Part shown: one piece after another, positions 1 through 8,911 of the stretch
How the letters are laid out: each line of letters begins with the position of its first letter
How positions within the stretch are numbered: the first letter of the stretch is position 1
Source: Chloroflexota bacterium
GTDB lineage: Bacteria; Chloroflexota; Limnocylindria; QHBO01
Length of the DNA: 64,000 nucleotides
Assembly: GCA_025699005.1 (NCBI GenBank)
Contig: JAILWI010000008.1
Coordinates: forward strand, 1-64,000
Direction of reading: 5' to 3'
Notes under the pieces: generated by a model
Told to the model about the DNA's origin: nothing
Seen by the model: only the letters and a program-made list of their open reading frames with translations
Database searches by the model: none
Translations under genes and position numbers: made by a program

Positions 1-1931
1 GCCGGGCGAGCCTCGCGGTCCCCTGGGCGGTGGCGCGGTGCGCGGGGCTCGCGGCGGGGCGGCCGCCCGGGGCGTCGGCCGCCGAGTACACACTCGATTC
101 GACCGCCGTCTACGACGTGCGACCCGACGAGGGGGAGATCGGGGTCTCGGTCGGGCTCGAGTTCACGAACACGACCCCGGACCCGGCCGGGCAGTTCAGC
201 GTCTTCGACGAGGTGAAGGTCGCCGTGCACGACGGCGTCTCCGAAGTCGCCGCCAGCGATCCCGACGGCGAGCTCGACGTGTCCGTCGCCATCGAGGACG
301 AGGTGAACGTCGCGACGATCCAGCTGCGTGAGGAGCTGCGATTCGAGGAGAGCGTCGAGCTCGAGCTGGACTACGTGCTCGCCGACGGGAGTGACGCCGC
401 CGTTCGGGTGCGGCCGTCGGTCGTCGTCTTCCCGGCATGGAGCTTCGGCACCGCCAGCGAGGTCGAGATCTCCATTCCCGCCGGCTACGAGGTTCGCGTC
501 GACGGCGACCCGTTGACGTCAACGTCGGACGGAACGCTCGAGAGCGGCCCGATCGAGGATCCCTCCCAATGGCTCGCGCTCGTCACGGCGACGCGGCCCG
601 GCGATATGACGTCGTTCAACGCGCACGTCGCCCTGGATGGGGGCACGGCAGCCCTCGAGGTGCGGTCCTTCGCCGATGACGAGGCGTGGGGCGAACGCAC
701 CCTGTCGCTCATCGAGCGGGCCCTGCCGCTGCTCGAGGAGGAGATCGGGCTTCCGTACCCCCGCATCGGAGACCTCGTCGTGATCGAGACGGTCGCCACC
801 GACTCGAGCGGATTCGGGGAGCGCTCGAGCACCGGCACCGAGATCCTCGTGGCGTTCGACCAGCCTCCGTTCACGGCGCTCCACCAGGTGGCCCACGTCT
901 GGCTGTCATCGACGCTCATCGAGGATCGCTGGATCCGCGAGGGGATGGCGAGCGAGATCGCCGCTCGCGTCGCCGCGGAGCTGGATGTCGACCTGCCGTA
1001 CAACCCGGCAGAGGAGGCCGCGGCGCGCGCCGAGGACGCCATCAGGCTGGATGCCTGGGGGACCGCCGAATCGGGCCCGTCCGAGACGTACGCGCACGCG
1101 GCGTCGTGGGCCTTCATCGCCGGGATGGCGGAGACCGTCGGCCCGGATGCGCTGCGCACGACGCTCGAACGAGTCGCGGCATCGGTTGGACCGTATGCAG
1201 CCCGCGAGATCGACGCGACGCCGCCATCTGACGGCTCGCCGCCCACCATGCCGCTCACGAGCCGCAGCCTGCTCGACCACCTCGAGACGGTGAGTGGCGC
1301 GAACTTGGCGGACGCCTTCGGCGAGGACGTCCTGAGTGACGCCGATGTCGCGCTGCTCCCCGCCCGTCGGGACGCGCGCGACGCGTTCGGCGCGCTCGTT
1401 GCCACGGCGAACGGCTGGGGTGCGCCGGACCCCGTCCGCGCCGCCATGGTCGCGTGGCGGTTCGAGGACGCCATCGCCCAGATCGAAGAGGCGCAGGCGT
1501 GGCTCGAGGATCGCGACGCGCTCCACGCCGAGATGCGTGACGCGGGGCTCTCCGCCCCCGATCGGCTCCAGCAGGCGTATCGCTCCTTCGGCGGCGGAGC
1601 CGAGGCACGGAGCGAGCTCGACGCACAGGGCGCGGTCGTCGAGGCCTACGTCGCCACGGCGTCGGACGTCAATGCGCCACGTTCGTTCCTCGAGCGATTG
1701 GGCCTCATCGGCGGTCCCGACCCGGCCCAGCAGCTGACCCTGGCCAACGGGCGATTCGCCGATGGCGACCTGCGAGGGTCGGTGGAGGCGATCACCGAGG
1801 CGCAGCGGATCCTTGCGTCAGCCGAGGCCGGTGGATGGGTGCGCGCCATCAGCATCGGGCTCGTGGTCCTCGTGCTGGCCGCACTCGCCGTTCTGCTCTT
1901 CCGGCGCCGAGCGGCCTACACTGGCCCATGA
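1..1931 (+). CDS. Membrane-anchored M1-like (gluzincin) protein, 5' end possibly outside window
   Basis: The open frame runs in from the window edge without a stop. A GTG at 30 is possible, but the leader there looks like the end of a signal peptide, so the true start may lie upstream. The frame encodes about 630 residues: a secreted beta-rich N-terminal half, a peptidase-M1-like centre and a C-terminal membrane helix followed by Arg residues (last ~30 residues). The centre contains HQVAH (residues ~285-289 counted from 30), then W and RWIREGMAS, which lines up with HELAHQW...LWLNEGFAS of M1 aminopeptidases. The zinc-ligand His, His and Glu are kept, but the catalytic Glu of HEXXH is Gln. A binding or inactive homologue is therefore likely (inference). 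Its stop overlaps the next start (ATGA). Confidence 0.75.
   Translation, partial: RASLAVPWAVARCAGLAAGRPPGASAAEYTLDSTAVYDVRPDEGEIGVSVGLEFTNTTPDPAGQFSVFDEVKVAVHDGVSEVAASDPDGELDVSVAIEDEVNVATIQLREELRFEESVELELDYVLADGSDAAVRVRPSVVVFPAWSFGTASEVEISIPAGYEVRVDGDPLTSTSDGTLESGPIEDPSQWLALVTATRPGDMTSFNAHVALDGGTAALEVRSFADDEAWGERTLSLIERALPLLEEEIGLPYPRIGDLVVIETVATDSSGFGERSSTGTEILVAFDQPPFTALHQVAHVWLSSTLIEDRWIREGMASEIAARVAAELDVDLPYNPAEEAAARAEDAIRLDAWGTAESGPSETYAHAASWAFIAGMAETVGPDALRTTLERVAASVGPYAAREIDATPPSDGSPPTMPLTSRSLLDHLETVSGANLADAFGEDVLSDADVALLPARRDARDAFGALVATANGWGAPDPVRAAMVAWRFEDAIAQIEEAQAWLEDRDALHAEMRDAGLSAPDRLQQAYRSFGGGAEARSELDAQGAVVEAYVATASDVNAPRSFLERLGLIGGPDPAQQLTLANGRFADGDLRGSVEAITEAQRILASAEAGGWVRAISIGLVVLVLAALAVLLFRRRAAYTGP
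1917..1922 (+). promoter_or_regulatory. Putative -10 box of a leaderless start (nicotinate phosphoribosyltransferase)
   Basis: TACACT lies 5 bases before the ATG at 1928, inside the last codons of the upstream gene. Spacing fits transcription starting at or near the start codon. No convincing -35 is visible. Confidence 0.3.
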
Positions 1932-2959
1932 CCGCCGAGCGACCAAGGCCCCACTTTCTGCCTGCCGCCGACGTCCTGTCGGGCGAGACGGCCGACGTGT
2001 ACTTCGAGCGAGCGCGCACGATCCTCGCCGCGGAGCAGATCGATCCGGTCGTCACCATGGAGATCTTCTCCCGGGGTGAGGGCGTCTTGTGCGGCGCGGA
2101 GGAGGCGCTGGCGTACCTGCGCGAGATCTTCGCCGAGGCGAACGGTCACGCCGAGCCGATCGTGGAGTCGCTCCACGACGGTGACCGGTTCGGCTCGAAG
2201 GAGGTCGTGCTTCGCATCCAGGCCCGCTACTCGGCGTTCGGCCTCTATGAGACGGCGCTGCTCGGCATCCTGGCGTCCGGCTCCGGCTGGGCGAGCGCCG
2301 CACGGCGCATCGTGGACGCCGCGGACCCGATCCCGGTCATCGGCTTCGGTGCTCGCCACGTGCACCCCAGCGTCGCGGACCAGATGGACTACGCGAGCGT
2401 GGTCGGCGGCTGCATCGGCGCGTCAACCCCGGCCGGGGCACGGCTGGCCGGCCTGTCGCCGACCGGCACGATGCCGCACGCCCTGGTTCTCGTCTTCGGC
2501 GACACGGTGCGGGCGGCCGAGGCGTTCGACCGGCACATCGACACCGAGGTGCCACGGATCGTCCTCGTCGACACCTTCAAGGACGAGGCGGAGGAGGCGC
2601 TCCGCGTCGCGGAGGCGCTCGGCGACCGGCTGTGGGGCGTGCGCCTCGACACGCCGTCGGAGCGCGGCCGCGTCACGCCGGAGCTCGTCAAGGAGGTGCG
2701 GGCGCGGCTCGACCTCGCCGGCCATCCGAACGTGAAGATCGTCGTCTCGGGCGGGATCGACGTCGACCGCATCGGGGTGTTCAAGGAGGCCGGAGCGCCG
2801 GTCGACTCGTTCGCCGTCGGGAGCTACATCAGCAAGGCCAGCCCGATCGACTTCACCGGCGACCTCAAGGAGATCGACGGCGAGCCCGTCGCGAAGCGAG
2901 GTCGCATCCCGGGACGCACCGAGAACCCACGACTGGAGCGAATCGACCTCCGACGCTAG
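1928..2959 (+). CDS. pncB: Nicotinate phosphoribosyltransferase
   Basis: This enzyme joins nicotinate to PRPP to give nicotinate mononucleotide in the NAD salvage pathway, in the cytoplasm. The 343-residue product begins TAERPRPHFLPAADVLSG. Late in the chain it has the family's phosphate-binding region, with VSGGIDVDRIG and a FAVGSYIS segment. It is shorter than the roughly 400-480 residues of enterobacterial PncB and resembles the compact archaeal/Chloroflexota type. The ATG at 1928 was chosen because the homologous N-terminus begins there and it forms an ATGA overlap with the preceding stop. A longer in-frame extension to 1835 overlaps the upstream gene and is rejected. A quinolinate phosphoribosyltransferase is the main alternative, but the motifs favour NAPRTase. 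Confidence 0.88.
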   Translation: MTAERPRPHFLPAADVLSGETADVYFERARTILAAEQIDPVVTMEIFSRGEGVLCGAEEALAYLREIFAEANGHAEPIVESLHDGDRFGSKEVVLRIQARYSAFGLYETALLGILASGSGWASAARRIVDAADPIPVIGFGARHVHPSVADQMDYASVVGGCIGASTPAGARLAGLSPTGTMPHALVLVFGDTVRAAEAFDRHIDTEVPRIVLVDTFKDEAEEALRVAEALGDRLWGVRLDTPSERGRVTPELVKEVRARLDLAGHPNVKIVVSGGIDVDRIGVFKEAGAPVDSFAVGSYISKASPIDFTGDLKEIDGEPVAKRGRIPGRTENPRLERIDLRR

Positions 2960-2962
2960 GCT
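2957..2962 (+). promoter_or_regulatory. Putative leaderless -10 box (TPR protein)
   Basis: TAGGCT with a 6-base gap to the ATG at 2969. It overlaps the stop codon region of pncB, which ends at 2959. The same hexamer and spacing recur before several genes in this window. Confidence 0.4.
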
Positions 2963-2968
2963 GGGACG

Positions 2969-3352
2969 ATGGAACCCGGCCCCGAGCCGCGGGAGACGGC
3001 GTACGAGCTCTTCCAGCGCGGCTCACGCATGCTGGCCGACCGGCATCCCGGAGCCGCGGCCGTTCTCCTCGAACGGGCGCTGGCCCTCGAGCCCGGCAAG
3101 GCATCGATCCTCGAGGCGTTGGGCCAGGCCTACTTCAACCAGGGCGACCATGCGTCGGCGGCGCGGCGCTTCGCGGCGATCGTCGAGGCCGATCCGGTGG
3201 CCCACTACGCGCATTTCGGCCTCGGCCTGGCGAGCGCGCGAATCGGTGACCGGATGGCCGCGCGGCGTCACCTTCGGATGGCCGTGCTCCTGAAGCCGGA
3301 CAACGACGCGTACCGGCGTGCCCTCGAGCGGCTGGGGGAGGACGCCGCCTGA
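2969..3352 (+). CDS. Tetratricopeptide-repeat protein
   Basis: This small cytoplasmic protein of 127 residues is made almost wholly of TPR-like helix pairs. Visible units include the ELFQRGSRMLADRHPGAA helix pair, then ALALEPGKASILEALGQAYF and the HYAHFGLGLASARIGDR segment, with the usual small residues at the A and F positions. TPR proteins act as protein-protein scaffolds; nothing here identifies a partner. It lies 9 bases after pncB and convergent with the topoisomerase. The start is supported by a TAGGCT box 6 bases upstream rather than by a Shine-Dalgarno sequence. Confidence 0.8.
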   Translation: MEPGPEPRETAYELFQRGSRMLADRHPGAAAVLLERALALEPGKASILEALGQAYFNQGDHASAARRFAAIVEADPVAHYAHFGLGLASARIGDRMAARRHLRMAVLLKPDNDAYRRALERLGEDAA

Positions 3353-3377
3353 TGGGCCGCGGGGCCAGGCCCGGGCG

Positions 3378-4484
3378 CTAGGCGGCGCGCCGGGAGCCCC
3401 GCCGGCGTCGCTGCTCGCGGGCCAGTCGAGCCTGGAGCAGCCCGAGCACGGCCGCCTCCTCGGCCTTGAGGGCATGAGCGCCGCGTCCGATGCCACGCGC
3501 ACGCTCGGCGAGCGCCTCCACCATCGTGCCGTCGAGGTACGACTCGAGCAGGTGGGGATGGACATAGCAGGCACGGCACACGGTCGGCGTGTTCCCGAGC
3601 TGCTCCGCGACCTCCTCGATGGCCTGGACGATCGCCTTCTTTCGGCCCGCCTCGTCGTCGACCTCGAGGAACTCGCGAAGCGCCATGGAAGCGGCCACCG
3701 TCCCGGCCCATGTGCGGAAGTCCTTGGCCGTGAACTCGTCACCGCTGATCTCGCGCAGGTAGTCGTTCACGTCACCGGACGTCACGTCCTGGCGCTTGCC
3801 GTCCTCGTCGAGGTACTGGAACAGCTCCTGCCCGGGGAGGTCCTGGCACGCCTTCACCAGGCGCGCCAGCCGGCGATCCCGGACGTCGATCTCGTGCTCC
3901 TTGCCCGCCTTGCCACGGAACCGGAACGAGATCTCGGATCCGTTGACGTCGACGTGGCGGTCCCGCATCGTCGAGAGGCCATACGACCGGTTCTCGCGGG
4001 CGTACTCGTCGTTCCCGACGCGGATGAGCGTCGCCTCGAGCAGGCGGATGACGAGGGCCAGGACCTTCTCGCGAGGAAGCCCGTGACGGCGGAGATCCTT
4101 CTCGGTCCGGCGGCGGATGCGGGGCAGCGCCCGCGCGAACTCGATGAGACGACCGTACTTCGCCTCGTCGCGAACCTCGCGCCAGCGCGGGTGGTAGCGG
4201 TACTGCTTGCGCCCTCGCGCATCGCGCCCGGTGGCCTGGATGTGACCGCGCTTGATCGGGCAGATCCACACCTCGGTCCAGGCCGGAGGGATGGCCAGCC
4301 GCTTGAACCACGCGATGCGGTCCTCGTCGCGGATGCGCCTCCCGTCCGGCCCGGTGTACGTGAAGCCCTTGCCGGCGCGGCGACGCGTGATGCCGGGCAT
4401 CGTGTCGTTCACGTATCGCAGGCCCGCCTCCTCGGCGGCAACCTGCGGATCGTCGAGATCGAAGGTCATGTCGAGGTCTGCCAT
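3378..4484 (-). CDS. DNA topoisomerase IB
   Basis: A 368-residue poxvirus/eukaryote-type topoisomerase IB, which relaxes supercoils through a 3'-phosphotyrosine intermediate without ATP. The N-terminal domain (to about residue 75) has the AIPPAWTEVWICP motif. The catalytic domain carries GRKQYRYHP (near 95), IRVGNDEYARENRSYGLST (with catalytic Arg) and the CYVHPHLLESY motif near residues 306-316, where Tyr307 is the probable nucleophile. The Arg-rich tail probably contacts DNA. Such enzymes are found in scattered bacteria and are thought to have spread by transfer. It is transcribed towards the TPR gene and lies downstream of the NUDIX gene, with a 36-base gap. Confidence 0.93.
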   Translation of the reverse strand: MADLDMTFDLDDPQVAAEEAGLRYVNDTMPGITRRRAGKGFTYTGPDGRRIRDEDRIAWFKRLAIPPAWTEVWICPIKRGHIQATGRDARGRKQYRYHPRWREVRDEAKYGRLIEFARALPRIRRRTEKDLRRHGLPREKVLALVIRLLEATLIRVGNDEYARENRSYGLSTMRDRHVDVNGSEISFRFRGKAGKEHEIDVRDRRLARLVKACQDLPGQELFQYLDEDGKRQDVTSGDVNDYLREISGDEFTAKDFRTWAGTVAASMALREFLEVDDEAGRKKAIVQAIEEVAEQLGNTPTVCRACYVHPHLLESYLDGTMVEALAERARGIGRGAHALKAEEAAVLGLLQARLAREQRRRRGSRRAA

Positions 4485-4520
4485 GGCAACCGACGTGCCA
4501 GCGACGAAGAAGAGGCCGCC

Positions 4521-5048
4521 TCAGCCGCGAAGGTGGCGCTCCAGCCAGCCCACGGCCGCGATCGTCTTACCGTCCACGATCGCGCCGTCGTCGATCGCCC
4601 CGAGGAGCTCGGACAGCGTCATCCAGGAGGGCTCGAGGATCTCGTCCGCATCGGCGTCACCGGCGGCCTCCGACAGGCCGGTGGCGAGGTACACGTGCAT
4701 GAGCTCGGTGCAGAACCCGGGCGCGGTGTAGAAGCGCGGACCCTCCTCCCAGCGCTCGGCCGCGAGGCCGACCTCTTCCGCGAGCTCGCGGCGCGCGGTC
4801 TCGGCGGGCGGCTCCTCCGGCTCCAGCGTCCCGGCCGGGATCTCCAGCAGGTCGCTTCCGGTTGCGTGCCGCCACTGGCGGACCATGGCCAGGCGCTCGC
4901 CATTCCAGGCGAGGATCGCGACCGCCCCGGGATGCTCGATGACCTCGCGCGTCGTGCGGTGGCCGTCGGCTCGCTCGACCTCGTCCACCCGCACCGTCAC
5001 GCGCCGTCCGCTCCACGGTCGCGTCGTCGACAGCGTTCGCTCCTCCAT
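4521..5048 (-). CDS. NUDIX hydrolase, ADP-ribose pyrophosphatase type
   Basis: 175 residues. It contains the full NUDIX box: G at the start of GTLEPEEPPAETARRELAEE followed by VGL, matching GX5EX7REUXEEXGU with all catalytic Glu present. The N-terminal half has the EVIEHPGAVAILAWNGERL strand typical of ADP-ribose pyrophosphatases, and the protein likely hydrolyses ADP-ribose or similar nucleoside diphosphate sugars. The exact substrate cannot be read from sequence. The start is supported by a TAGGCT box 6 bases upstream on the minus strand; no Shine-Dalgarno is seen. The downstream neighbour is topoisomerase IB on the same strand. Confidence 0.9.
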   Translation of the reverse strand: MEERTLSTTRPWSGRRVTVRVDEVERADGHRTTREVIEHPGAVAILAWNGERLAMVRQWRHATGSDLLEIPAGTLEPEEPPAETARRELAEEVGLAAERWEEGPRFYTAPGFCTELMHVYLATGLSEAAGDADADEILEPSWMTLSELLGAIDDGAIVDGKTIAAVGWLERHLRG

Positions 5049-5054
5049 CCCCGC

Positions 5055-5060
5055 AGCCTA
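5055..5060 (-). promoter_or_regulatory. Putative leaderless -10 box (NUDIX hydrolase)
   Basis: On the minus strand this reads TAGGCT, 6 bases before the ATG at 5048. It is identical in sequence and spacing to the box before 2969. Confidence 0.4.
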
Positions 5061-5137
5061 GTCCACCGGAGCAGCGAGCGAGCCGCCGGATCGTTCCCGG
5101 CGGCCACCCTGAATCCCGGCTAGCATCTGCCACGCCC

Positions 5138-6301
5138 ATGAGCGAAGCCATCAGCAACATCTGGCGCCGGCCGCTGCGCACCGCCCTCACGATCCTCGGG
5201 ATCGTCATCGGCGTGTTCGCCCTCACCGTCATGGGCGCGCTGGCCGAGAAGCTCAACGTCCTCGTGGATGGCGGCGACGAGTACTTCCGCACCCGGATCT
5301 TCGTGTTCGACGACGGTGCCGCCTCGGGCTTCCAGGCCAGCGCGCGGCCGATCACCCGCGACCTCGTGGAGCGCATCGAGGAGCTCGATGGCGTCGACCG
5401 CGCGACGCCGGTGCTCCAGACGCTGCTCAACCCCGACGAGGCGGGAGGCTTCGACATCCCCGAGCTGCTGACCGGCATCGAGCCCGAGACGTGGTACGAC
5501 GAGGCGGTCGAGCTGCGGGTGGACGCCGGCCGGCTGCTCGAGGCGGACGAGCAGGGCGTGACCGTCATCGGCGCCGACCTCGCCGAGCGCTACGACCTTC
5601 GGGTGGGCGATTCGTTCACCATGCGCGAGCGCCCGTTCGAGGTCATCGGCGTGCTCGAGCGGACCCTGACGTTCCCGGACAAGATCGCGTATGTGCCCCT
5701 GTCCGACGCCCAGGCGATCTACGTCGAATCCGTGCCGGCGGCCTTCGAGGAACGGACGGACGAGCTTGCCACCCAGATCGAGGTCTTCCCCGAGGACCTC
5801 ACAGAAGCCGATACGGTCGCCGCCGCCATCGGCGAGACGATCGACGGCGTGCGGGCGGTGACGCCCGAGGAGGTGGCGGACCAGATCGGGCAGGCCAGCA
5901 TCGTGTTCAACCTCATCATCGTCGGGGCCAGCGTGATCGCCGTCATCGTCGGCGGACTGTCGGTCATCAACACGATGGTCATGACCGTCAGCGAGCGGGT
6001 GCGCGAGATCGGCATCAAGAAGGCCGTCGGCGCGCCGACGTCGGCGATCCTTCGCGAGTTCGTGATCGAGGCGACAATGCTCGGGGCCATCGGCGGCGTC
6101 ATCGGTCTCGGGCTCGGGGCCCTGCTCGTCGTCATCCTCAACGCCCAGACCGCCGGGTCCGGCACGAGCGTCTTCCTCCTCACGCCGATGCTGCTGCTGC
6201 GCAGCTTCCTGTTCGCCACGATCCTCGGCGCGCTGGCCGGCATCTATCCGGCCCTGCGGGCCGCGCGCCTGGACCCGGTCACGGCGCTGCGAAGCACGTG
6301 A
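5138..6301 (+). CDS. ABC transporter permease, MacB/FtsX type
   Basis: 387 residues. It has one N-terminal membrane helix (about residues 15-40, ALTILGIVIGVFALTVMG), a roughly 200-residue extracytoplasmic MacB-like core domain, then three C-terminal helices of the FtsX domain. The cytoplasmic loop motif SERVREIGIKKAVGAP, typical of MacB/FtsX permeases, lies between them. It pairs with the ATPase starting at 6301, which overlaps its stop by one base (TGATG). MacB-type systems use mechanotransmission to expel peptides, lipids or antibiotics; the substrate here is unknown. A TAGCAT box lies 11 bases before the ATG. Confidence 0.9.
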   Translation: MSEAISNIWRRPLRTALTILGIVIGVFALTVMGALAEKLNVLVDGGDEYFRTRIFVFDDGAASGFQASARPITRDLVERIEELDGVDRATPVLQTLLNPDEAGGFDIPELLTGIEPETWYDEAVELRVDAGRLLEADEQGVTVIGADLAERYDLRVGDSFTMRERPFEVIGVLERTLTFPDKIAYVPLSDAQAIYVESVPAAFEERTDELATQIEVFPEDLTEADTVAAAIGETIDGVRAVTPEEVADQIGQASIVFNLIIVGASVIAVIVGGLSVINTMVMTVSERVREIGIKKAVGAPTSAILREFVIEATMLGAIGGVIGLGLGALLVVILNAQTAGSGTSVFLLTPMLLLRSFLFATILGALAGIYPALRAARLDPVTALRST

Positions 6302-7092
6302 TGCCGATCCTGGAGGCCGAGGGGCTCACGAAGGTCTACCGTCGCGGTGCGAGCGAGGTCCACGCGGTGGACGGGATCTCGCTGAGCGTGGAGGCGGGGG
6401 AGTTCATGGCGATCATGGGTCGCTCGGGCTCGGGGAAGACGACGCTGCTCGATCTCCTCGGCTGCCTCCTGCGGCCGACCGGCGGCGAGCTCGCGATCGA
6501 CGGGCATGGCGTCATCGGGGCCTCCGATGGCGAGCTTGCGACGATCCGACGGCAGCGGATCGGCTTCGTCTTCCAGGAGTTCAACCTCATCCCGACACTG
6601 ACCGCGCTCGAGAACGTGATGCTCCCGCTGCGCTATGGGCCGCGCCGTCCCGAGGGTCGTCGCGAGGCTCGCGAGCTGCTCGACCTGGTCGGCCTCGGCG
6701 AGCGTGCGGGCCACCGGCCGACCGAGCTGTCGGGCGGCGAGCAGCAGCGGGTGGCGATCGCGCGCGCGCTCGTCAACGAGCCGGCGGTCGTCCTGGCCGA
6801 CGAGCCGACCGGCGAGCTCGACTCGGCGACGTCCGACACGATCATGGCCACCCTGCGCGATCTGAACCGGGAGCGGGGCGTGACGATCATCATCGTGACC
6901 CACGATGCCGGCGTGGCGGGCTCGACGGACCGCGTCGTTCGGCTCTCCGACGGCAAGGTCGTTGCCGACGAGCGGGCCGGGACCCGGGCCTTCCGGCGCG
7001 CGCTGGCCGGGGATCCGACGGCCGAAACGGGAGCCGGTGAGCGCGTATGGGCACGTCTCGGCGGCCTGCTCGAGCGGGCGCGCGGCGCATGA
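6301..7092 (+). CDS. ABC transporter ATPase, MacB/LolD type
   Basis: 263 residues, partner of the upstream FtsX-type permease. It shows Walker A GRSGSGKTT (near residue 41), a Q-loop in FVFQEFNLIPTL, signature LSGGEQQRVAIARAL, Walker B VVLADEPTGELDS and the H-loop IIIVTHD. The EPTGELDS form is typical of the MacB/LolD subfamily. The ATG at 6301 was chosen because it overlaps the permease stop and gives the family N-terminus (PILEAEGLTKVYRRG). The C-terminal ~40 residues after the H-loop are extra and basic. Its stop overlaps the following ATPase start (ATGA), so all four ABC genes 5138-8827 look like one operon. Confidence 0.92.
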   Translation: MPILEAEGLTKVYRRGASEVHAVDGISLSVEAGEFMAIMGRSGSGKTTLLDLLGCLLRPTGGELAIDGHGVIGASDGELATIRRQRIGFVFQEFNLIPTLTALENVMLPLRYGPRRPEGRREARELLDLVGLGERAGHRPTELSGGEQQRVAIARALVNEPAVVLADEPTGELDSATSDTIMATLRDLNRERGVTIIIVTHDAGVAGSTDRVVRLSDGKVVADERAGTRAFRRALAGDPTAETGAGERVWARLGGLLERARGA

Positions 7093-8036
7093 TCGAGTCA
7101 CTCGGCCTCACGAAGCACTTCGGCTCGCTGACCGCGGTCCACGACCTGTCGTTCCGCGTCGGCGATGGCGAGATCTTCGGCATCCTCGGGCCGAACGGCG
7201 CCGGGAAGACGACATCGGTGCGCATGCTCGCGGGTCTCATCGGCCCGTCGCAGGGATCGGCACGGGTCAACGGCCTCGAGCTCGGGCCGGACTCGCAGCG
7301 GATCCGGGCCACGACCGGGGTCCTGACCGAGGCGCCCGGGCTCCACGACAAGCTGACCGCGCGGCAGAACCTCGGCTACTACGGGCGTCTCTACGGGCTT
7401 CGCGGCGCGAACCTGCGCCGGGCCGTGGACCGCTACCTCGGGATCGTCGGCCTGCCCGACGCGGGGGACCGGCGCGTCGGTGGCTTCAGCAAGGGCATGC
7501 GCCAGAAGGTGGCGATCGCTCGGGCCCTGCTCCACGAGCCCGAGGTGGTCTACCTCGACGAACCGACGAGCGCCCTCGACCCGTCGGCTGCCAAGCTCGT
7601 TCGCGACTTCGTGGCCACGCTCCGGGATGCCGGGCGCTCGATCGTCGTGTGCACGCACAACCTCGACGAGGCCGAGCGCCTGTGCGACCGGATCGGGATC
7701 ATGCGCGGCACGCTCCTCCTCGTCGACACGCCGGCCAATCTCCGCCGCCAGGGGCGCTCGGCGCAGGTGCGGGTCGACCTCGTGGGTGCCCGCCGCCCGG
7801 CATCCTTCCTCGACCTGATGGCCGAGCTGCCGTTCGTGGAGGGCGCCCAGGCCGTGGACGGTTCGCTGCGGGTCGAGGTCCAGGATCCGCGTGGCGACAA
7901 CCCCGAGCTCGTCCGCACGCTCGTGGAGGCCGGCGCCCGGATCGTCAGCGTGGCCGAGGAGGTGGCCACGCTCGAGCAGGTGTACCTCGACCTCGTCGGC
8001 GAGGCCGCAACCCGTGACCGCGACGTGGTGGCCTGA
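7089..8036 (+). CDS. ABC-2 type transporter ATPase (DrrA/CcmA-like)
   Basis: 315 residues. Walker A is GPNGAGKTT near residue 36, the signature is GGFSKGMRQKVAIARALL, Walker B is EVVYLDEPTSALDP and the H-loop is IVVCTHNLDEAERL. The GFSKGMRQK signature and a long C-terminal domain (from about residue 220) place it in the ABC-2/drug-exporter ATPase group. The ATG at 7089 (RRM-IESLGLTKHFG) was preferred over an in-frame ATG at 7047 because it forms the ATGA overlap and starts at the family N-terminus. It energises the permease encoded immediately downstream. Confidence 0.92.
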   Translation: MIESLGLTKHFGSLTAVHDLSFRVGDGEIFGILGPNGAGKTTSVRMLAGLIGPSQGSARVNGLELGPDSQRIRATTGVLTEAPGLHDKLTARQNLGYYGRLYGLRGANLRRAVDRYLGIVGLPDAGDRRVGGFSKGMRQKVAIARALLHEPEVVYLDEPTSALDPSAAKLVRDFVATLRDAGRSIVVCTHNLDEAERLCDRIGIMRGTLLLVDTPANLRRQGRSAQVRVDLVGARRPASFLDLMAELPFVEGAQAVDGSLRVEVQDPRGDNPELVRTLVEAGARIVSVAEEVATLEQVYLDLVGEAATRDRDVVA

Positions 8037-8827
8037 TGCGCCTCTCGATGATCGCCGCCGTCCTCGGCAAGGAGGTCCGTGACCTGCTCGCCAACCGGCT
8101 GCTGCTCGGCGCGGTCGTCTTCCCCGCGCTCGTCTTCGCCTCGATCCCGACCGGGATCGTCGCCTTCATCCAGGTGAACGAGCTCGACCCTGCGCAGATG
8201 GGTCAGATCGAGCAGTACATCGGCCAGTTCCCGGACCTCGACCCCAAGCTGGCTGCGCAGGGGTTCATCGTCCTCAACTTCATGGCCTACTTCCTCCTCA
8301 TCCCGGCCATGGTGCCGATGGCGATCGCCACCCAATCGGTCATCGGCGAGAAGGTCGCGCGCTCGCTGGAGCCGCAGCTCGCGACGCCGATGGAGGTGAG
8401 CGAGCTCCTGGTGGGCAAGGCGATCAGCGCAGCCATGCCCGCGGTGCTCGCCACGTGGGGCGTGTTCCTGCTCTACGGCTTCGTGAACGGAGCGATCGCC
8501 GATCCGGTCCTCACCGCCCTGATCTTCAACGACGTCTGGCGGGTCGCCATGCTCACGCTGGTGCCGCTCATCTGCCTGCTCAGCGTCCTGCTCGGCATCA
8601 TCGTGTCGTCGCGCGTGAACGACCCGCGGACGGCGCAGCAGATCGGCGGATTCATCGTGCTGCCGGTGATCGGCGTGGCGGTTGCCGGCTTCTTCAGCGG
8701 CCAGGCGTCGTTCACGATGCAGCAGGTGCTCATCGGCGACCTCGTGGTCGCCGCGCTCATCGGCGTGACGCTCGTCATCGGCAACTGGATCTTCGACCGC
8801 GAGGCGATCCTCACCCGCCTGACCTGA
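8036..8827 (+). CDS. ABC-2 type transporter permease
   Basis: 263 residues with about six membrane helices: one near residues 20-45, a long extracytoplasmic loop, then helices near 80-100, 130-155, 170-195, 205-225 and 235-255. Between helices 2 and 3 is the conserved EKVARSLEPQLATPMEVSEL segment typical of ABC-2 exporters of the NatB/YhaP kind. It starts one base inside the ATPase stop (TGATG) and forms the exporter with it. The substrate is unknown. The stop is followed by a strong inverted repeat at 8836-8862. Confidence 0.9.
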   Translation: MRLSMIAAVLGKEVRDLLANRLLLGAVVFPALVFASIPTGIVAFIQVNELDPAQMGQIEQYIGQFPDLDPKLAAQGFIVLNFMAYFLLIPAMVPMAIATQSVIGEKVARSLEPQLATPMEVSELLVGKAISAAMPAVLATWGVFLLYGFVNGAIADPVLTALIFNDVWRVAMLTLVPLICLLSVLLGIIVSSRVNDPRTAQQIGGFIVLPVIGVAVAGFFSGQASFTMQQVLIGDLVVAALIGVTLVIGNWIFDREAILTRLT

Positions 8828-8835
8828 ACTCCGGC

Positions 8836-8862
8836 GCCGTTCGGCGTGCGCGCCCGAACGGC
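8836..8862. terminator. Inverted repeat between convergent genes, probable bidirectional terminator
   Basis: The arms GCCGTTCGG and CCGAACGGC pair perfectly over 9 bases around a 9-base loop. They lie between the stops of the ABC-2 permease (8827) and the cNMP-binding gene (8912, minus). There is no clear T-tract on either side, which is common in high-GC genomes. Confidence 0.5.
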
Positions 8863-8911
8863 CACGGTCGTGAACACGGGTGGCTGCATGCCGTCGGTCT
8901 CCCCGCCGAGG

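Noticed and set aside
3318-5123. 601-codon plus-strand frame opposite topoisomerase IB and NUDIX genes
   Set aside because: Antisense shadow; no domain visible, while the minus strand encodes two clear families.
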